IMG/VR virus record: IMGVR_UViG_3300043464_002284
Location: 62,001 to 126,000 of that record
Origin: a virus
Reading direction: 5' to 3' (one strand)
DNA: 64,000 nucleotides
Under the pieces are notes generated by a model. It was not told the origin of the DNA and searched no databases. It was given only the letters and a program-made list of their open reading frames with translations. The position numbers and the translations under genes are program-made. Shown one piece after another: positions 48,423 to 57,268 of this stretch. The stretch's first letter is position 1; each line of letters begins with the position of its first letter.

Positions 48423-49697
48423 TTAACATGTTATTGAGGCTGTTAAGTATACGTTATTGAATGTTGCGCCGGTAGCGCCATACTGTGTAATTGCAAGATA
48501 ATGATATCCCTGGTCTGAAAAATAGCAATCTGAAGCTCCCGCTCGCAATGTAGAGGTATCCACATTGTTAACAACTGCTATACTATTAGCCGAATTGGCG
48601 TCTATGCCAATGCCCACTGGTATGGATGAGGCTGGATTAACTTGAGAACTAACAGTTATAGACATATTTACCATAGTATATTTATCTAAACCAGTTATGA
48701 ATTCAACAATATTAGCACTTTGATTTCTATACAAACGGAAGGCTCCAGTTGCGTAGGTGTGGCTTGTAGTGTCCGTTACCTCCATTTTTTTACTCACTCT
48801 ATTGTACATGTTCCACAAGAATCTTTGGTCTGGTCCGTCAGATATAACTCCTGCTGTAGCATTTGTTCTTACCGTTCCTAAGTATCGTTTATTTGGCGAG
48901 CCGCTTTTAACGTGTACGCCGTTTAGTACTGCTAAAGCCGTGGCCCTAATGCTAGATAGGGCGTTTGGAGTAGAAAACCCTCCCGGTGTTGCTCCCCATG
49001 ATGTTAATTCTAACGTTTTAGTACCGGCATTGTCAAAAATAAATACGTCATACATAGTATTAGCAGCATAACCTGACGCTAAAGATATAGAAATTTCTGA
49101 AAATGTATGAATTTGCCATCTACTATTAGTAGTATCATATAATGATATTCTATTACCGTTAAAGGGCGTAAAATATAGTACGTTACTAAAAGTGTTACCT
49201 ATTTCTACTGGCACGGGGCTTCCTTGAGAAATAGTTAATCTTCCATCTACAACACTATTTAAGGCAGCATTTCCAGCAATACTATTAGCAACAACAGTCC
49301 CACTAAAAGTTGCTCCACTCAAAGGAGCGTATACTCCATTAACTAATCCACTAACCGCAGTGTTAAAATCTGTTATATTAGAAGAAGCGTGTGTATGACT
49401 AGTTAACGAATAACTACTGCTCGCCTGAGTAGCCATAGTTCCTAATCCCAATGATGTTCTTTGAGCTGCTGCATCAGCTCCAGTAAGCAATGCTCGACCA
49501 GCTATGGTGCTGTCGCTAATATTGACACTAGAATGATTATGATTAGAGAGAGAATTCCAAGCTGTTGTTCCATCTCCAATTTTTAAAATCTTATTAGTCA
49601 GATCAAACCCGAGCTCGCCGCTAGCTAGGACCGGATTTTGGGTTGACCAATCTGTAGATATGCCCTTGCGAGCCTGTATATTTGTGATCCTTGGCAT
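48423..49697 (-). CDS. Fibre protein with Mtd-N-type domain
   Basis: The 424-residue protein begins MPRITNIQARKG and contains GELGFDLTNKILKIGDGTTA, the same N-terminal attachment domain as the next gene upstream and as major-tropism-determinant-type fibre proteins. A beta-rich shaft follows (NHNHSSVNISDSTIAG, TSHTHASSNITDFNTAV). The C-terminal half (~170-424) has a jelly-roll-like character. The location directly after the capsid genes suggests a head fibre or neck fibre rather than a distal tail fibre. Likely trimeric, by family knowledge. Confidence 0.7.
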   Translation of the reverse strand: MPRITNIQARKGISTDWSTQNPVLASGELGFDLTNKILKIGDGTTAWNSLSNHNHSSVNISDSTIAGRALLTGADAAAQRTSLGLGTMATQASSSYSLTSHTHASSNITDFNTAVSGLVNGVYAPLSGATFSGTVVANSIAGNAALNSVVDGRLTISQGSPVPVEIGNTFSNVLYFTPFNGNRISLYDTTNSRWQIHTFSEISISLASGYAANTMYDVFIFDNAGTKTLELTSWGATPGGFSTPNALSSIRATALAVLNGVHVKSGSPNKRYLGTVRTNATAGVISDGPDQRFLWNMYNRVSKKMEVTDTTSHTYATGAFRLYRNQSANIVEFITGLDKYTMVNMSITVSSQVNPASSIPVGIGIDANSANSIAVVNNVDTSTLRAGASDCYFSDQGYHYLAITQYGATGATFNNVYLTASITC

Positions 49698-49735
49698 AAT
49701 ATTCTGTCCTCGTATTATAATATTCTATATTAGAA

Positions 49736-51001
49736 TCAAGGAGTACCGCCGTCAACTGTTAAGATAGTAATATCAGCGGATCCGTTAAAACTAGTACCGT
49801 TAATGGTTCTGGCTGTTTGTAGTGTTGTTGCTGTGCTAGCATTACCAGTTAAAGCTGCTGTAATAGTTCCAGCAGTGAAATTGCCGCTAGCATCACGAGA
49901 TACTATTGCCGAAACCGTATTGAGATTAGTTGCTGTAGTAGCACTATTAGAGACCTTGCCAGCAGTACTAATAGTAGCAAGTTTAGTATCAGCTATAGCT
50001 GCCGTAGCACTAATGTCTGCATTAACGATACTACTTCCAAGACTTAGTTTGCTGTATACAATAGCTGCTCCAGCAGCAATATCAGCATTAAGAATACTAG
50101 AAGCTAGATTGAGTTTACTATAGGCTATAGCTCCTGTTGCAGCAATGTGGGTGTTGTTAATAACTCCTGTGGCTATAGTGGTAGCATTACCAACGCTAGT
50201 AACTGGACCAGTTAGATTAGCATTAGTTGTAACTGTATCAGCATTACCAGCGGTTGCTGCCTTGCCAGTATAATTACTAGCACTTAATACTTGAGTACCT
50301 GCAATTCTTAAAACTTTACCACTAGCAAGATCTAAATTTTCACTACTTGTCCAACTGCTTGTGCTACTAATCCAGTTAAAAGTTTTATCTGTAGTTCCCT
50401 TAACTGTGATACCAGCACCATCTGCAGTAACATCTGTTGGGCTTGCGACAGATCCTAATTCAAGATTTTTATCATCAACAGAAACGGTTGTACTATTAAT
50501 AGTTGTTGTAGTACCATTAACTGTTAAGTTTCCACCCACCACTAGATTAGAACTTATAGTACCACCACCACTAATTGATAAAACAGCACCAGTAAGAGTT
50601 CCCGATGCAGTAACATTATTAAATCCTGTAATATTATTTAAACTATCAACAACCACTACTCCAGAAGACTTAATAGTACCGGCTATGACTCCTGCTAGTC
50701 TATTTACTTCACCTGCTGTCGCAGTAACGTCTGTTATTCCAGACAGTGTACTTGTTACTCCGGTATTATTAATGGTATATCCACTAGCTCCAGTAGAGAT
50801 ACTAATACCTGTTCCGGCTATAAGCTCCGCAGGAAGCACTGTGGCCCATGGTAAACTTCCCCATAAACTGGTACCGTCACCTATCTTATATTTCTTTACT
50901 GTTGTATCATAACCTAACTCTCCTTGAGCCAAGGCATTGGTAGAAGCAGCCCAGAGGGTTGACGAACCTCTTCTTAATTGGATTGTTGTTAATGCTGGCA
51001 T
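49736..51001 (-). CDS. Fibre protein with Mtd-N-type domain and shaft repeats
   Basis: The 421-residue protein starts MPALTTIQLRRGSSTLW and has the GELGYDTTVKKYKIGDGTSL motif. The rest is a repetitive shaft: TSLG-like YSKLNLASSILNADI and YSKLSLGSSIVNADI copies, then GNASTATTLQTARTING and a final DGGTP ending. Such Ala/Thr/Ser/Asn-rich shafts are typical of phage fibre trimers. It is paralogous in its first ~60 residues to the 424-residue protein. Probable head or neck fibre from position. Confidence 0.72.
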   Translation of the reverse strand: MPALTTIQLRRGSSTLWAASTNALAQGELGYDTTVKKYKIGDGTSLWGSLPWATVLPAELIAGTGISISTGASGYTINNTGVTSTLSGITDVTATAGEVNRLAGVIAGTIKSSGVVVVDSLNNITGFNNVTASGTLTGAVLSISGGGTISSNLVVGGNLTVNGTTTTINSTTVSVDDKNLELGSVASPTDVTADGAGITVKGTTDKTFNWISSTSSWTSSENLDLASGKVLRIAGTQVLSASNYTGKAATAGNADTVTTNANLTGPVTSVGNATTIATGVINNTHIAATGAIAYSKLNLASSILNADIAAGAAIVYSKLSLGSSIVNADISATAAIADTKLATISTAGKVSNSATTATNLNTVSAIVSRDASGNFTAGTITAALTGNASTATTLQTARTINGTSFNGSADITILTVDGGTP

Positions 51002-51035
51002 GTTCTGTCTCCGAATTTAATGGTGTAAGTTTGTC

Positions 51036-51386
51036 TTATGGGGTTCCGCAATCGAAGGAGTAATTGTCAAGATAATGGTCTAAATTTTCAATTCTAGAAA
51101 CATCAATATTTCCAGTAATTTTAGTAAAAGGTAGGTCCGGAAGATCACTAATCCTAATAAGATTAGATCCAGTTAGTATCTCTATTGTCGGACTTGCAAA
51201 TCTTTCAATCTCTACTAGTCCTACATTTTCTACAAAACTAGTTTCAATTGACAAAGTGTTCGGACCAAGACTTTCAATTATTACGGTAAAATCACTATTT
51301 TTGTTAGGGATCAGAGTAGAATCTACTGTAATATTGTTTGGTTCTAAATTTTCTATACTAACAATAGAATCGCTCATGTTTGACAA
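51036..51386 (-). CDS. Short repetitive fibre-associated protein
   Basis: The 116-residue protein has three diverged ~24-residue units (VSIENLEPNNITVDST, VIIESLGPNTLSIETS, VEIERFASPTIEILTG). It ends in FDCGTP, resembling the DGGTP ending of the adjacent fibre protein. It overlaps the upstream gene by 13 bases. It may be an adaptor between capsid surface and fibre. No family is recognised. Confidence 0.6.
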   Translation of the reverse strand: MSNMSDSIVSIENLEPNNITVDSTLIPNKNSDFTVIIESLGPNTLSIETSFVENVGLVEIERFASPTIEILTGSNLIRISDLPDLPFTKITGNIDVSRIENLDHYLDNYSFDCGTP

Positions 51387-51778
51387 TCCAAAAGGGTATT
51401 ATTTTCACTAAATCTATGAGTAATTTTAATTGTTCCAAATACTAATCTCACAATCTCTTTGCCTCCGCCAGGATACATTTCTTGTGGACTTTCTAGTTCA
51501 AGATCATATTTGGCTTTGTCAAAAGTAAATTGATTTGTGGTATTGGCTGATATCTGAAGCAATAACTTTCCTTCGGCACCTATAATGTCGAATTTATATA
51601 TTGAATAATCGGTATTATTCGTGGTAAAAATTTGAATGGCATCAGTGTCTGTTGTCCAAATTAATCTAGCACACCAATTTGTTATATCTATAGGAATTTT
51701 ATTCGAATCTTTGTAAATTAATGACAGTTTAAAGGATGTTCCCTGCTCTATAGAAAAATCGTATTTACTTGCAGGCAT
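51374..51778 (-). CDS. Ig-like (BppU-N-type) structural protein
   Basis: The 134-residue single-domain protein is paralogous to the first 115 residues of the P-domain protein: MPASKYDFSIEQGTSFKLSL versus MPAATYNFNIEQGSDLEVVF, and KAKYDLELESPQEMYPGG versus FAVYDLDVQEPNERYIGS. Both end in a beta strand with FGTIKI or QGTIGI. This beta-sandwich type is common in phage surface and baseplate proteins. It opens a transcription unit after the capsid terminator and has a GGTGTA motif 50 bases upstream. Confidence 0.68.
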   Translation of the reverse strand: MPASKYDFSIEQGTSFKLSLIYKDSNKIPIDITNWCARLIWTTDTDAIQIFTTNNTDYSIYKFDIIGAEGKLLLQISANTTNQFTFDKAKYDLELESPQEMYPGGGKEIVRLVFGTIKITHRFSENNTLLDCQT

Positions 51779-51827
51779 GGTGTGGTATCCTATTTAAAAT
51801 AAATATTATAGTATAGATATAATATAG

Positions 51828-51833
51828 TACACC
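51828..51833 (-). promoter_or_regulatory. GGTGTA late-promoter-like motif after the capsid terminator
   Basis: Minus-strand GCTATAGGTGTACTATATT, with TATAAT exactly 17 bases after GGTGTA. It is 50 bases before the start at 51778 and directly downstream of the capsid terminator, the arrangement expected for a restart of transcription. Confidence 0.5.
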
Positions 51834-51840
51834 TATAGCT

Positions 51841-51875
51841 AAAAAAGCAGGGCCGGGTTTTTAGGCCCAGCCCTG
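51841..51875 (-). terminator. Strong intrinsic terminator downstream of the major capsid gene
   Basis: On the minus strand CAGGGCTGGG pairs with CCCGGCCCTG (10 bp, one G-T wobble) around an 8-base loop, followed by CTTTTTT. It lies about 40 bases after the capsid stop codon. It would separate abundant head mRNA from the fibre and neck genes. Confidence 0.85.
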
Positions 51876-51912
51876 ACTTTCATAGCTGATTAGGTTAAGT
51901 TAACTAACTTGA

Positions 51913-52911
51913 TTAGAGAGCACCAAGTAGAACTCTACGGTTATCGAGAACAGCAAAGCCTTGCTCGGCCCAGCCATAGAAACCAGCTCTCTTCTGACGA
52001 TGTAGTGTCTCGTCTTCAAAGATCTGAACTTCTTGGCGAACTGGCATAATGAAACTGTCTCTCTTGCGTAGATCAAGACCAACCACAACTTCACCCTTAC
52101 CACTTGGTAGTGTGCCGCTGAGAGTATTGGTATAGAATAGTTGATATTCTTGTCCAACACCTAGTTCGTCTCTGTCGTGCAAGTTGATTCCGAAGATTCT
52201 ATTAAGAGTACCGTCGGCAGCGGTATAGATCTCACGACGAGTAATTTCGTCAACAATATCAATACCCCAGTTACGGATGTCTTCCATAGCTTCTGGAGAA
52301 ACATAAAGATCAGTTAGAATACCACGGTTGGTACTAGCAGAGTTACCACCACCGTTTCTACGCATAACTGTCTTCATGAGACTGACTAGTCTCTTTGTAA
52401 ACTGATTAGCATTGGCGTCACTGTCGTATACTACGATGTTACGATCAACAGCAGCGGCCATTAGTGTGTGCCAGCCGTCGTCGTTCATCTTCTTAACGAA
52501 TGAAGCCTCAAGGACTTCCATAGCACGACCAACAACGTCCCAGCGAGCATCACGGGCATACTTCAAGAGATAGTCGATTGAAGCACCGATGTCATAGGTT
52601 GGAACCATGACGTAATCGCTTTCAACGTGACGCTCTGGAATATATCCATGATTTGGTACAGTATAGGCTACGAAGTCCTTTTCTGTGCCTGGGGCGATAA
52701 AGTCTAATGGAAATTCTGGAGTAGCACTTTGAGCCAATTGAATTGGTTCGAAAATGTTATCAAGAATGTTACCACTAAGTAAACCTTGACGAAGGGGTAG
52801 TTCTAAAGCCTTAGCAAACTCCCTATTAGCTGCTAAAGCTACCTCTCTGTTTGACGAACCAGAACGAACCAAGAGGTCTGTTACTTCTGGTGTTGGTTGA
52901 AATTTCGACAT
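51913..52911 (-). CDS. Major capsid protein (HK97-type)
   Basis: The 332-residue protein follows the decoration protein in the classical portal, protease, decoration, capsid order and precedes a strong terminator. The N-terminal helix (PEVTDLLVRSGSSNREVALA), YIPERHVESDYVMVPTYDIG and the RNIVVYDSDANANQFTKRL spine region, plus a C-terminal beta segment (QIFEDETLHRQKRAGFYGWA), fit an HK97 fold. A clean start lies behind GGGAGAGC. Its mature N-terminus would be set by the protease encoded upstream. Identity is secure from context, with family inferred. Confidence 0.85.
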   Translation of the reverse strand: MSKFQPTPEVTDLLVRSGSSNREVALAANREFAKALELPLRQGLLSGNILDNIFEPIQLAQSATPEFPLDFIAPGTEKDFVAYTVPNHGYIPERHVESDYVMVPTYDIGASIDYLLKYARDARWDVVGRAMEVLEASFVKKMNDDGWHTLMAAAVDRNIVVYDSDANANQFTKRLVSLMKTVMRRNGGGNSASTNRGILTDLYVSPEAMEDIRNWGIDIVDEITRREIYTAADGTLNRIFGINLHDRDELGVGQEYQLFYTNTLSGTLPSGKGEVVVGLDLRKRDSFIMPVRQEVQIFEDETLHRQKRAGFYGWAEQGFAVLDNRRVLLGAL

Positions 52912-52932
52912 GTTTATTGCTCTCCCTTAAAA

Positions 52933-53388
52933 TCAGGTAATGTTGACATCTAGTTTAACGTAACCGTCTGCATCTTTACTGCTTAAGAATGTACCAATCT
53001 TGGCAGCATTTGTACTACTTGTTCCAACGAGACCATTTGCCCCAACATAAGCACTAGTGCCAGCTGTTGGAGTGATACCGCCGACAAGCATATTTGTGGT
53101 TACTTGTCCTTGACGAAGTAGTGTAACCTTGCCACCAACCTGCACCTCATCTTTATACCAGTTGATATGCTGTCTGGTTAAGTCAATGTTTACAACGTCG
53201 TTAAGTAAAATACCCATTGGTACAGCGCCTGAGACTGCTGAGGCATAGCCAACAACTGCGTTGGCATCGTCCATAGCAACTCCGGCACCGCCTGTAACTA
53301 CAGAGACTACGCCGCCTCTTTCAGCAACGGTATTCATGAAAAACGAGATATCTGTACGAGCTTCGATACGATCTGGTTTAAGAGCCAT
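52933..53388 (-). CDS. Capsid decoration / stabilisation protein (DUF2190-like)
   Basis: The 151-residue protein is Gly/Val/Ala-rich and beta-rich (GYASAVSGAVPMGILLNDVV, VGGKVTLLRQGQVTTNML, SKDADGYVKLDVNIT). This pattern and the position between protease and capsid gene are typical of head decoration proteins. The 21-base gap to the capsid gene indicates co-expression, needed for near-stoichiometric amounts. No catalytic function is expected. Confidence 0.72.
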   Translation of the reverse strand: MALKPDRIEARTDISFFMNTVAERGGVVSVVTGGAGVAMDDANAVVGYASAVSGAVPMGILLNDVVNIDLTRQHINWYKDEVQVGGKVTLLRQGQVTTNMLVGGITPTAGTSAYVGANGLVGTSSTNAAKIGTFLSSKDADGYVKLDVNIT

Positions 53389-53413
53389 TTCAGTTTCTCC
53401 CTATTAAGGTATG

Positions 53414-54160
53414 TTATTTCTTGCCTAATCTGCTACTAACAAATGCTACTAATTCTGCTCTGGTGGTATCTACTGATGACTCAGCGTCTCCACCAATGCC
53501 AAGATTCACTTCTTGTTCAACTTCGACTGTTTCTAAAACGTCTGTGTCAGCAGAAGTTTCAGATGCTTTCTTTTTTTCTTTGGTTTTTGTATCTTCTTGG
53601 TCTTCGTCTTTCTTGATTTTTTCCAACCATGGTGGCATCTTACCAGCAAACAAGCTAGTCATAGCCTCAAAAGCATCATCAGCCATAGTTTCAAATTTTT
53701 CTACAACGGTTTCTGCTGATTCAGCGTCAACGCCATTGTCTACTAAAGAAGCTTTTCTTTTCATCTTCTTTTCTTTTTTGGCCATTTCTTCTTCTTTCAT
53801 CTTGTATCCAGCAATGGCTTCTAGAGCAGCCTCTAGTTCAGATTTGACCTTTTTCATTTCTTCGTCTTTTTTAGTCATTTCTTCTTTTGTTTTTTTAGCT
53901 GCTTCTTCTTTTTCTGTCTCTTCTTCGTCTTCTGTTTGTTTTTTCTTAGCAGCTTCTTCTTTTTCTGTCTCTAATAGTTTGATTGTCTCTAGTTGACTAG
54001 CAACTTGTGTTTCGAGCTCAACAACTCTTTGTGATAGTGACTCTAGATTAGCTTCTGTTTCTGAAGGGGTAGTAACAGATGTATCTACTGTTGTCTCTAC
54101 TGTTGTATTTTCAACGGCCTCGGTGACTGTCTCTTCTGCCTTGGTTTCGTTTGAACTCAT
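53414..54160 (-). CDS. Nested scaffold protein from internal start (predicted)
   Basis: ATG at 54160-54158 is in the same frame as the protease gene and is preceded by GGAGAA (54173-54168) with a 7-base spacer. The product would be 248 residues starting MSSNETKAEETVTEAVEN and would contain the coiled coil without the protease. Such products serve as internal scaffold in phages with fused protease/scaffold genes. No experimental proof is available here. Confidence 0.6.
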   Translation of the reverse strand: MSSNETKAEETVTEAVENTTVETTVDTSVTTPSETEANLESLSQRVVELETQVASQLETIKLLETEKEEAAKKKQTEDEEETEKEEAAKKTKEEMTKKDEEMKKVKSELEAALEAIAGYKMKEEEMAKKEKKMKRKASLVDNGVDAESAETVVEKFETMADDAFEAMTSLFAGKMPPWLEKIKKDEDQEDTKTKEKKKASETSADTDVLETVEVEQEVNLGIGGDAESSVDTTRAELVAFVSSRLGKK

Positions 54161-54991
54161 AGTATTATTCTCCACATTTAAGGTTGCCTGAATATCAAAT
54201 ACACCTATATTTGATAAATCTGAAAAATTTTCTATATTATCGGTAACAGGATCTTTAATAAAATCATTTTTAGTAAATATTATACTATCTGGATTAGCTG
54301 GTTTGTCAACAAATCCTTTGCCAGAAAATGTTATATTTCGTAATACTCTCCCGACTTTATAGTTATCGTGTTCGCCTAATCCTCCATATGCTCTAAGATG
54401 TTTAGTCAAAAAAGCTGTTTCGGAATTACGATTTAAAATTTTGAATTCGCCAGTTGATTTATTTAATAGTCCGTAATCAAAACCCTTAAAGAAACACTCC
54501 ATACTCACATATTTAGTTCCAGTTTCTATTTCTGCAATGAGTGTCTGGGTACGCTCTACGAGACTAGGAGAAGAAAAACCTCTATAAACTACTGAGCCTG
54601 TTAAAATATGAAATTTATTTGGTAGATTTTCTACTGGGGTATTTGGGTCAATCAATACCGAATCGTCAGTAATCGGCCAATTAGAAGTTATATGACCTAC
54701 TATAACGCCCTCATCATGATTTAGATTGGTGGGCTTATCTTCTGGAGTGTTCTTAGCTGCCCAAACCTCTTCTTTATCAAAAATATCGTCATTTTTATTC
54801 CAATTAGATGTAACTAAAATAGACTGTACATAATATAAGTCTGTATCTGTTAAAGAAGCTAGACTTTTAATATGCTTAATATTATGGTTAGTTTTATTTG
54901 AAGGCTCAACAATAGAGGCGTAAGTGATGGATGCGCAAGACTTTAATTGGTCTGCTAATCCGTCCTTAATCTCATGTTCAAAAATTTGCAT
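53414..54991 (-). CDS. Prohead protease fused to scaffold-like coiled coil
   Basis: The protein has 525 residues. The N-terminal ~250 residues carry NLNHDEGVIVGHI (His near residue 92) and KYVSMECFF (Ser near residue 160), consistent with the serine protease fold of prohead proteases. Residues ~280-470 form a Lys/Glu-rich coiled coil (KEEAAKKTKEEMTKKDEEM) like a scaffold protein, and the last ~60 residues are acidic. An in-frame ATG at 54160 with a perfect GGAGAA site should give a separate scaffold-only product. This protease-plus-nested-scaffold layout is known from lambda C/Nu3. A promoter-like GGTGTA motif lies 40 bases upstream in the end of the portal gene. Confidence 0.8.
   Translation of the reverse strand: MQIFEHEIKDGLADQLKSCASITYASIVEPSNKTNHNIKHIKSLASLTDTDLYYVQSILVTSNWNKNDDIFDKEEVWAAKNTPEDKPTNLNHDEGVIVGHITSNWPITDDSVLIDPNTPVENLPNKFHILTGSVVYRGFSSPSLVERTQTLIAEIETGTKYVSMECFFKGFDYGLLNKSTGEFKILNRNSETAFLTKHLRAYGGLGEHDNYKVGRVLRNITFSGKGFVDKPANPDSIIFTKNDFIKDPVTDNIENFSDLSNIGVFDIQATLNVENNTMSSNETKAEETVTEAVENTTVETTVDTSVTTPSETEANLESLSQRVVELETQVASQLETIKLLETEKEEAAKKKQTEDEEETEKEEAAKKTKEEMTKKDEEMKKVKSELEAALEAIAGYKMKEEEMAKKEKKMKRKASLVDNGVDAESAETVVEKFETMADDAFEAMTSLFAGKMPPWLEKIKKDEDQEDTKTKEKKKASETSADTDVLETVEVEQEVNLGIGGDAESSVDTTRAELVAFVSSRLGKK
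54168..54173 (-). promoter_or_regulatory. Internal ribosome binding site for nested scaffold
   Basis: Minus-strand GGAGAA, 7 bases before an in-frame ATG, inside the protease gene. It is stronger than most start-site signals in this operon. Confidence 0.65.
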
Positions 54992-55005
54992 ATTAAATCC
55001 CCGTT

Positions 55006-57210
55006 TTATTGGTTTGTTAGTAAAGAATTATACACCATAGAATAGAAAGAAGACCTTAATTGTTTAATTTCGTCCACAGTTAAGTCCCTGTTTATCTGGC
55101 TCTTTATGGGTTTGAGCCAGTTGTTGTAACTATTAACTACCGTTGTATGGTCTTGTGATTGAATATTTGCGAACACTTGGCCAATGGAAGAATCGTCTAT
55201 TGTGCAGAATGGTTGTAGACTTAGAAGTATTTTTGTTTTGATGATGTCCATCTCCTTAGCCTCTGCTTTAGATAAACTTCTGAGATTTTTCTTATTATAG
55301 AAATCTAATAGGATGGGGTTGATGGTGCTATTAATTTTGTCTTGTGCTTCATTAGCCCATAACATCAGGTGGGCTCCTGTTTGCGGGGAAAACTTTTTTG
55401 TTTTTCTTTGTTCGGAATCTTTGCTTAGTTTCGGTCTTCCTTGGCCTGAAATACCTGGCAATGATTCTGGCGAATCATTTGCCAACTTCGTTGAAGGACC
55501 TTGCTGAGCAGTCTTTTGTTCCATCGCTGTTTTTTCGCCACCCTTCTTTTTTTCAAGATCAAGACCCACTTGGCTTGGCGTTACTATACCTGTTTGTAAA
55601 GCTATCTTCTTAAGAGCATTTTCTACTTGTGGATCATTCCAAGGTCCTGCTTTTGGAACCATTCTATCAGAAGCCCTTTCTCTTGTTTCTCTATTGAGCC
55701 TGCTCTTTTCCATATCGGGATCAAGACCAAATTTTACTTGAAGTAATTCATCGCTAATTAGATTTCTATCTGCTAATTGAATTAATAGAGCTTTTTCAGA
55801 ATCTTCGTTACTAAGATCCATCCTATCAAATTCTAGTTTAGCTGAATACTTGAATCCCATAGCCTTCTGTACTAATTCCATTTCTTGTTCCCAGAAAGAG
55901 ATTAGAAGCTCTCTTCCGTACTGAAGTCTTTGGGTTAGTGTTTTAAGAGAGATAAAATTATTAGTTGTTCCAGCAGCACCGAATGTTCCCGTGAGTGTTG
56001 GAGGAATACCCAGTCCTGCATAAACTGAATTTAAGTGTGGAATATATTTACCTTCGCCAAGAAATTGATGAACAGAGGTTTTAGATTCTAATAGTTCAAT
56101 ATCTGGACCCCAAACTAAATCCATGGTACCGCCACCTACATTGTTACCTAAAATACTTGCTAGTTTGGCTGTGGCTGCTTTGGTAGGGGCAATTTTATGT
56201 TCTAGACTTCCTAGTTTAAAAATACGAATATTAGATATAGCCCCATCAAGAGCTGCCATATCAGCGAGTTTTAACTTTTCAATTACCGTAATATCATCCA
56301 TGATTGAGTAGACCATCGGATAGGCCCAACTCTGCCAATCGTCTTTTTTATAGTGAAAAACTAGTGTCTTGTCTGGGTCTAATGGATATGGTTTTTTTGT
56401 TTTAGCTGCTTCAAGAATCTGTGATGGTAGTTCATTGATAATTGCTCTTTCGGCATCGTTCTGAGGCGAGTTAATAGTTTTTCTTAAAATAGCTGGTAAT
56501 ATTAATTCATATCTTTTATTCATTACGAATGAAGATAAAGCGCCTGCTGAAACTTCAACAAATGTGGGATCAATAAAAGTATATCTCCAAGGTATCTCTC
56601 TTTTTTCTGTTGGAATATTATTAAGTTCATTGATTTGGAGGTCAGCAGCAGCGTTGGCCTTGTATAGTTGTTCGGAAACCTTTAGACTAATCTTTCCTGT
56701 TTGTCTATGTATAACAACATTACCTGTTCTATATACATTATTGAGTAGTCTTTCGCTTCTTTCTTTTCCTCCTATTTTCTTAAACCATCTTCGATAAAAT
56801 CTTTCTATTCTCTTGTTCCTGTGAGTAAGTCTGATTCCCTGAGATGCAAAATCACCCATTAAATCAATTACATTCTTAACCAAACCAACCTTCTGATAAA
56901 TTTCATCAGCTCTGCGGATGATCTCTTTAATTCTTTTCGGTACTGCTTCGTCCGGTCGGAAAAAGTCATAATCTGATCTGGTTAGTCCAGGTCTACTTCC
57001 GGTCTGCCCATCTAGATTAGAGTAGTCTACCCTGTAAAATCTACCAGCCTGTGCTCTCTGTACTAAAGTAAATTCGTCCAAAGACTCAGATGAAGTATTT
57101 AAAGCTTGCTGTTTACTGGCTAAATCGTCTCCCCATGTGACATACGCTTGTTCTGAAATGTGGGGAGATGCGTCTTGAATGATTGGATTTTTAGGTTCTT
57201 TTTTAGCCAT
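55006..57210 (-). CDS. Portal protein
   Basis: The protein has 734 residues. The N-terminal part (DYDFFRPDEAVPKRIKEIIR), the VKNVIDLMGDFASQGIRLTH crown region and SVYAGLGIPPTLTG with the TLTQRLQYGRELLISFWEQE helix are typical of portal proteins. The C-terminal ~130 residues are an extra helical domain (SKAEAKEMDIIKTKILLSL). It lies between large terminase and protease genes as expected. The dodecameric ring forms the DNA channel and docks the terminase. The length exceeds many portals because of the C-terminal extension, whose function is unknown. Confidence 0.88.
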   Translation of the reverse strand: MAKKEPKNPIIQDASPHISEQAYVTWGDDLASKQQALNTSSESLDEFTLVQRAQAGRFYRVDYSNLDGQTGSRPGLTRSDYDFFRPDEAVPKRIKEIIRRADEIYQKVGLVKNVIDLMGDFASQGIRLTHRNKRIERFYRRWFKKIGGKERSERLLNNVYRTGNVVIHRQTGKISLKVSEQLYKANAAADLQINELNNIPTEKREIPWRYTFIDPTFVEVSAGALSSFVMNKRYELILPAILRKTINSPQNDAERAIINELPSQILEAAKTKKPYPLDPDKTLVFHYKKDDWQSWAYPMVYSIMDDITVIEKLKLADMAALDGAISNIRIFKLGSLEHKIAPTKAATAKLASILGNNVGGGTMDLVWGPDIELLESKTSVHQFLGEGKYIPHLNSVYAGLGIPPTLTGTFGAAGTTNNFISLKTLTQRLQYGRELLISFWEQEMELVQKAMGFKYSAKLEFDRMDLSNEDSEKALLIQLADRNLISDELLQVKFGLDPDMEKSRLNRETRERASDRMVPKAGPWNDPQVENALKKIALQTGIVTPSQVGLDLEKKKGGEKTAMEQKTAQQGPSTKLANDSPESLPGISGQGRPKLSKDSEQRKTKKFSPQTGAHLMLWANEAQDKINSTINPILLDFYNKKNLRSLSKAEAKEMDIIKTKILLSLQPFCTIDDSSIGQVFANIQSQDHTTVVNSYNNWLKPIKSQINRDLTVDEIKQLRSSFYSMVYNSLLTNQ
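55031..55036 (-). promoter_or_regulatory. GGTGTA late-promoter-like motif in the portal 3' end
   Basis: Minus-strand TTCTATGGTGTATAATTC, 40 bases before the protease start at 54991. It lies inside coding sequence, so it could be fortuitous, but spacing matches the other sites. Confidence 0.35.
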
Positions 57211-57262
57211 AATATTTTACATTCGTATTGTGATTGGATTACATTACTATTATAGAAATAAA

Positions 57263-57268
57263 TACACT
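57263..57268 (-). promoter_or_regulatory. AGTGTA variant of the late motif upstream of the portal gene
   Basis: Minus-strand ACAATAGTGTATTTATTTC, 53 bases before the portal start, with TATAAT 8 bases after AGTGTA. It differs by one base from GGTGTA. It overlaps the terminase stop codon. Confidence 0.3.

Noticed and set aside
49698-49735. ATTCTA...TAGAAT-type inverted repeat between the two fibre genes as a terminator
   Set aside because: The stem is short and AT-only, with no T-run after it; not convincing.
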